From the NCBI GenBank assembly GCA_001768155.1, contig MENC01000115.1, positions 1 to 6,128 of the forward strand: a stretch of 6,128 bases of DNA, in the 5' to 3' direction. Origin of the DNA: Bacteroidetes bacterium GWA2_30_7. GTDB taxonomy: Bacteria > Bacteroidota > Bacteroidia > Bacteroidales > GWF2-33-38. The stretch's first letter is position 1. Each line of letters begins with the position of its first letter. A program made the position numbers and the translations under genes. A model generated the notes under the pieces. That model made no database searches. It saw only the letters and a program-made list of their open reading frames with translations, and was not told the origin of the DNA. Below, piece by piece: positions 5,593 through 6,128 of this stretch.

Positions 5593-5605
5593 GATTTAGG
5601 ATTTC
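5572..5605. repeat. 7-bp tandem repeat across the cas1 stop
   Basis: The heptamer GGATTTA is repeated with one variant at each end (GGATTTG, three GGATTTA, GGATTTC), covering the last cas1 codons and its TAG stop at 5590-5592. A further pair of units recurs around 5638-5652. Gain or loss of a unit would shift the frame at the extreme C-terminus of Cas1. Confidence 0.8.
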
Positions 5606-5608
5606 CGA

Positions 5609-5629
5609 ACACTGAGGTTCTCGAAGTGT
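5609..5629. repeat. hairpin in the cas1-cas2 spacer
   Basis: ACACTGAG and CTC-ga-AGTGT form a bulged stem around GTT. The words CACTGAG and TCGAAGTG resemble a repeat type common in Bacteroidota intergenic DNA. It separates cas1 from cas2, which lie 110 bp apart here rather than nearly touching. Confidence 0.5.
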
Positions 5630-5702
5630 AGAAATTCAGGATTTAGGATTTGGAAATCTAGAAAGTTCGTTATTAAAAATATTTTATAAACTTCAACCTG
5701 TT

Positions 5703-6044
5703 ATGACAACTTTTGACCGCCTTAATGCTTATAGAGTTATGTGGACACTAGTAATGTATGACCTACCAACCGAAACTAAAAAAGAGCGAAAAGCTGCTGC
5801 ACGGTTTCGAAAAGATTTACTGCAAGATGGATTCAGCATGTTTCAGTTTAGTATGTATGTGCGGCATAGTGCAAGTTCAGAAAATGCAGATGTGCATAAA
5901 AAAAGAGTAAAGAGAAATCTGCCCGAATTTGGTAAAATTGGAATTTTACAAATTACTGATAAACAATTCGGACAAATGGAAATTTTTTATGGACAAAAGC
6001 TCGAAAAAATGCAAGATATACCACAACAATTGGAATTATTCTGA
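5703..6044 (+). CDS. cas2: Cas2 CRISPR adaptation protein (type II-C)
   Basis: Cas2 is the small ferredoxin-fold dimer that scaffolds two Cas1 dimers during spacer integration. The sequence NAYRVMWTLVMYDLPTE contains the first beta strand and its conserved aspartate D20. MFQFSMYVRH (46-55) and the segment NADVHKKRVKRNLP (60-73) follow, then GKIGILQITDKQFGQMEIFYG, ending with the typical QQLELF tail of type II-C Cas2. Its 113-aa length is normal. ATG 5703 was chosen as the start; the first dozen residues before MW are typical for this subgroup. It follows cas1 on the same strand, probably co-transcribed despite the 110-bp repeat-containing spacer. No truncation or repeat insertion is seen in the gene. 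Confidence 0.95.
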   Translation: MTTFDRLNAYRVMWTLVMYDLPTETKKERKAAARFRKDLLQDGFSMFQFSMYVRHSASSENADVHKKRVKRNLPEFGKIGILQITDKQFGQMEIFYGQKLEKMQDIPQQLELF

Positions 6045-6047
6045 TAA

Positions 6048-6080
6048 AAAGATGCCATCTTTTTAAAAGATGGCATCTTT
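6048..6080. repeat. diverged REP family B copy / likely terminator after cas2
   Basis: A 33-bp palindrome with perfect 16-bp arms (AAAGATGCCATCTTTT and complement) starts three bases after the cas2 stop. It shares GATGCC and GGCATC with family B but differs at paired positions on both arms (inner C to T with G to A; outer AGTG/CACT to AAAG/CTTT). Its position right after the stop suits an intrinsic terminator, although only a short T run precedes an AT-rich stretch. The last 48 bases after it show no gene or CRISPR repeat. Confidence 0.8.
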
Positions 6081-6128
6081 AAATTTAGAAATAAAAAAAT
6101 CCGGAGTTTAAGCCAGATTTTAGATGAT

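Noticed and set aside
6081..6128. Start of a CRISPR array or leader after cas2
   Set aside because: Only 48 bases are present and none repeat, so the array cannot be confirmed, although this is a likely side for it.

Overview
The window is AT-rich and every supported gene lies on the + strand. The Cas9 C-terminus and the Cas1 and Cas2 proteins are of the type II-C kind seen in Bacteroidota. The one clear promoter has the Bacteroidota -33 TTTG / -7 TAnnTTTG form, and Shine-Dalgarno sequences are absent. Together these point to a Bacteroidota genome, perhaps from the Bacteroidales/Marinilabiliales side; the genus cannot be read from the sequence.

Layout. Positions 1-438 hold the 3' end of cas9. 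After it, where cas1 would normally follow, about 4.2 kb of unrelated material intervenes: a possible 33-codon remnant (473-574); a promoter built over a 14-bp tandem operator-like array; a P-loop ATPase with a C-terminal winged helix (661-1779); a 201-bp MITE-like element with 8-bp target duplications (1812-2012); a 9-bp-unit inverted repeat (2075-2170); an uncharacterised 156-aa gene (2229-2699); a cluster of four 13-bp hairpins (2749-2927); a zinc-finger/pRiA4b ORF-3-like protein (2982-3734); and a REP-associated tyrosine transposase (RAYT, 3792-4544). Then come cas1 (4627-5592) and cas2 (5703-6044). No CRISPR repeat or recognisable tracrRNA lies inside the window, so the array is probably beyond an edge.

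Main observation. Two families of palindromic repeats, each exactly 33 bp (11 codons), run through the second half. Family A (core ACCCTGCCAGAGTTT) lies just upstream of the RAYT gene, as a half copy inside the RAYT ORF, and as a 30/33-identical copy inside the coding sequence of cas1. Family B (core GATGCCACCTTTT) occurs three times in frame inside the RAYT ORF as part of a 66-bp tandem repeat, once between RAYT and cas1, and as a covarying copy just after cas2. Because 33 is a multiple of three, insertions keep the reading frame, and both host ORFs stay open. The locus therefore looks like a CRISPR adaptation module colonised by REP elements, with a RAYT transposase that has accumulated such elements in its own gene. 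The functional consequence for Cas1 and for the RAYT is unknown.

The adaptation genes cas1-cas2 and the effector cas9 probably still work as one type II-C system. Nothing in the sequence proves that the intervening ATPase, zinc-finger and hypothetical proteins take part in immunity; they may be passengers.
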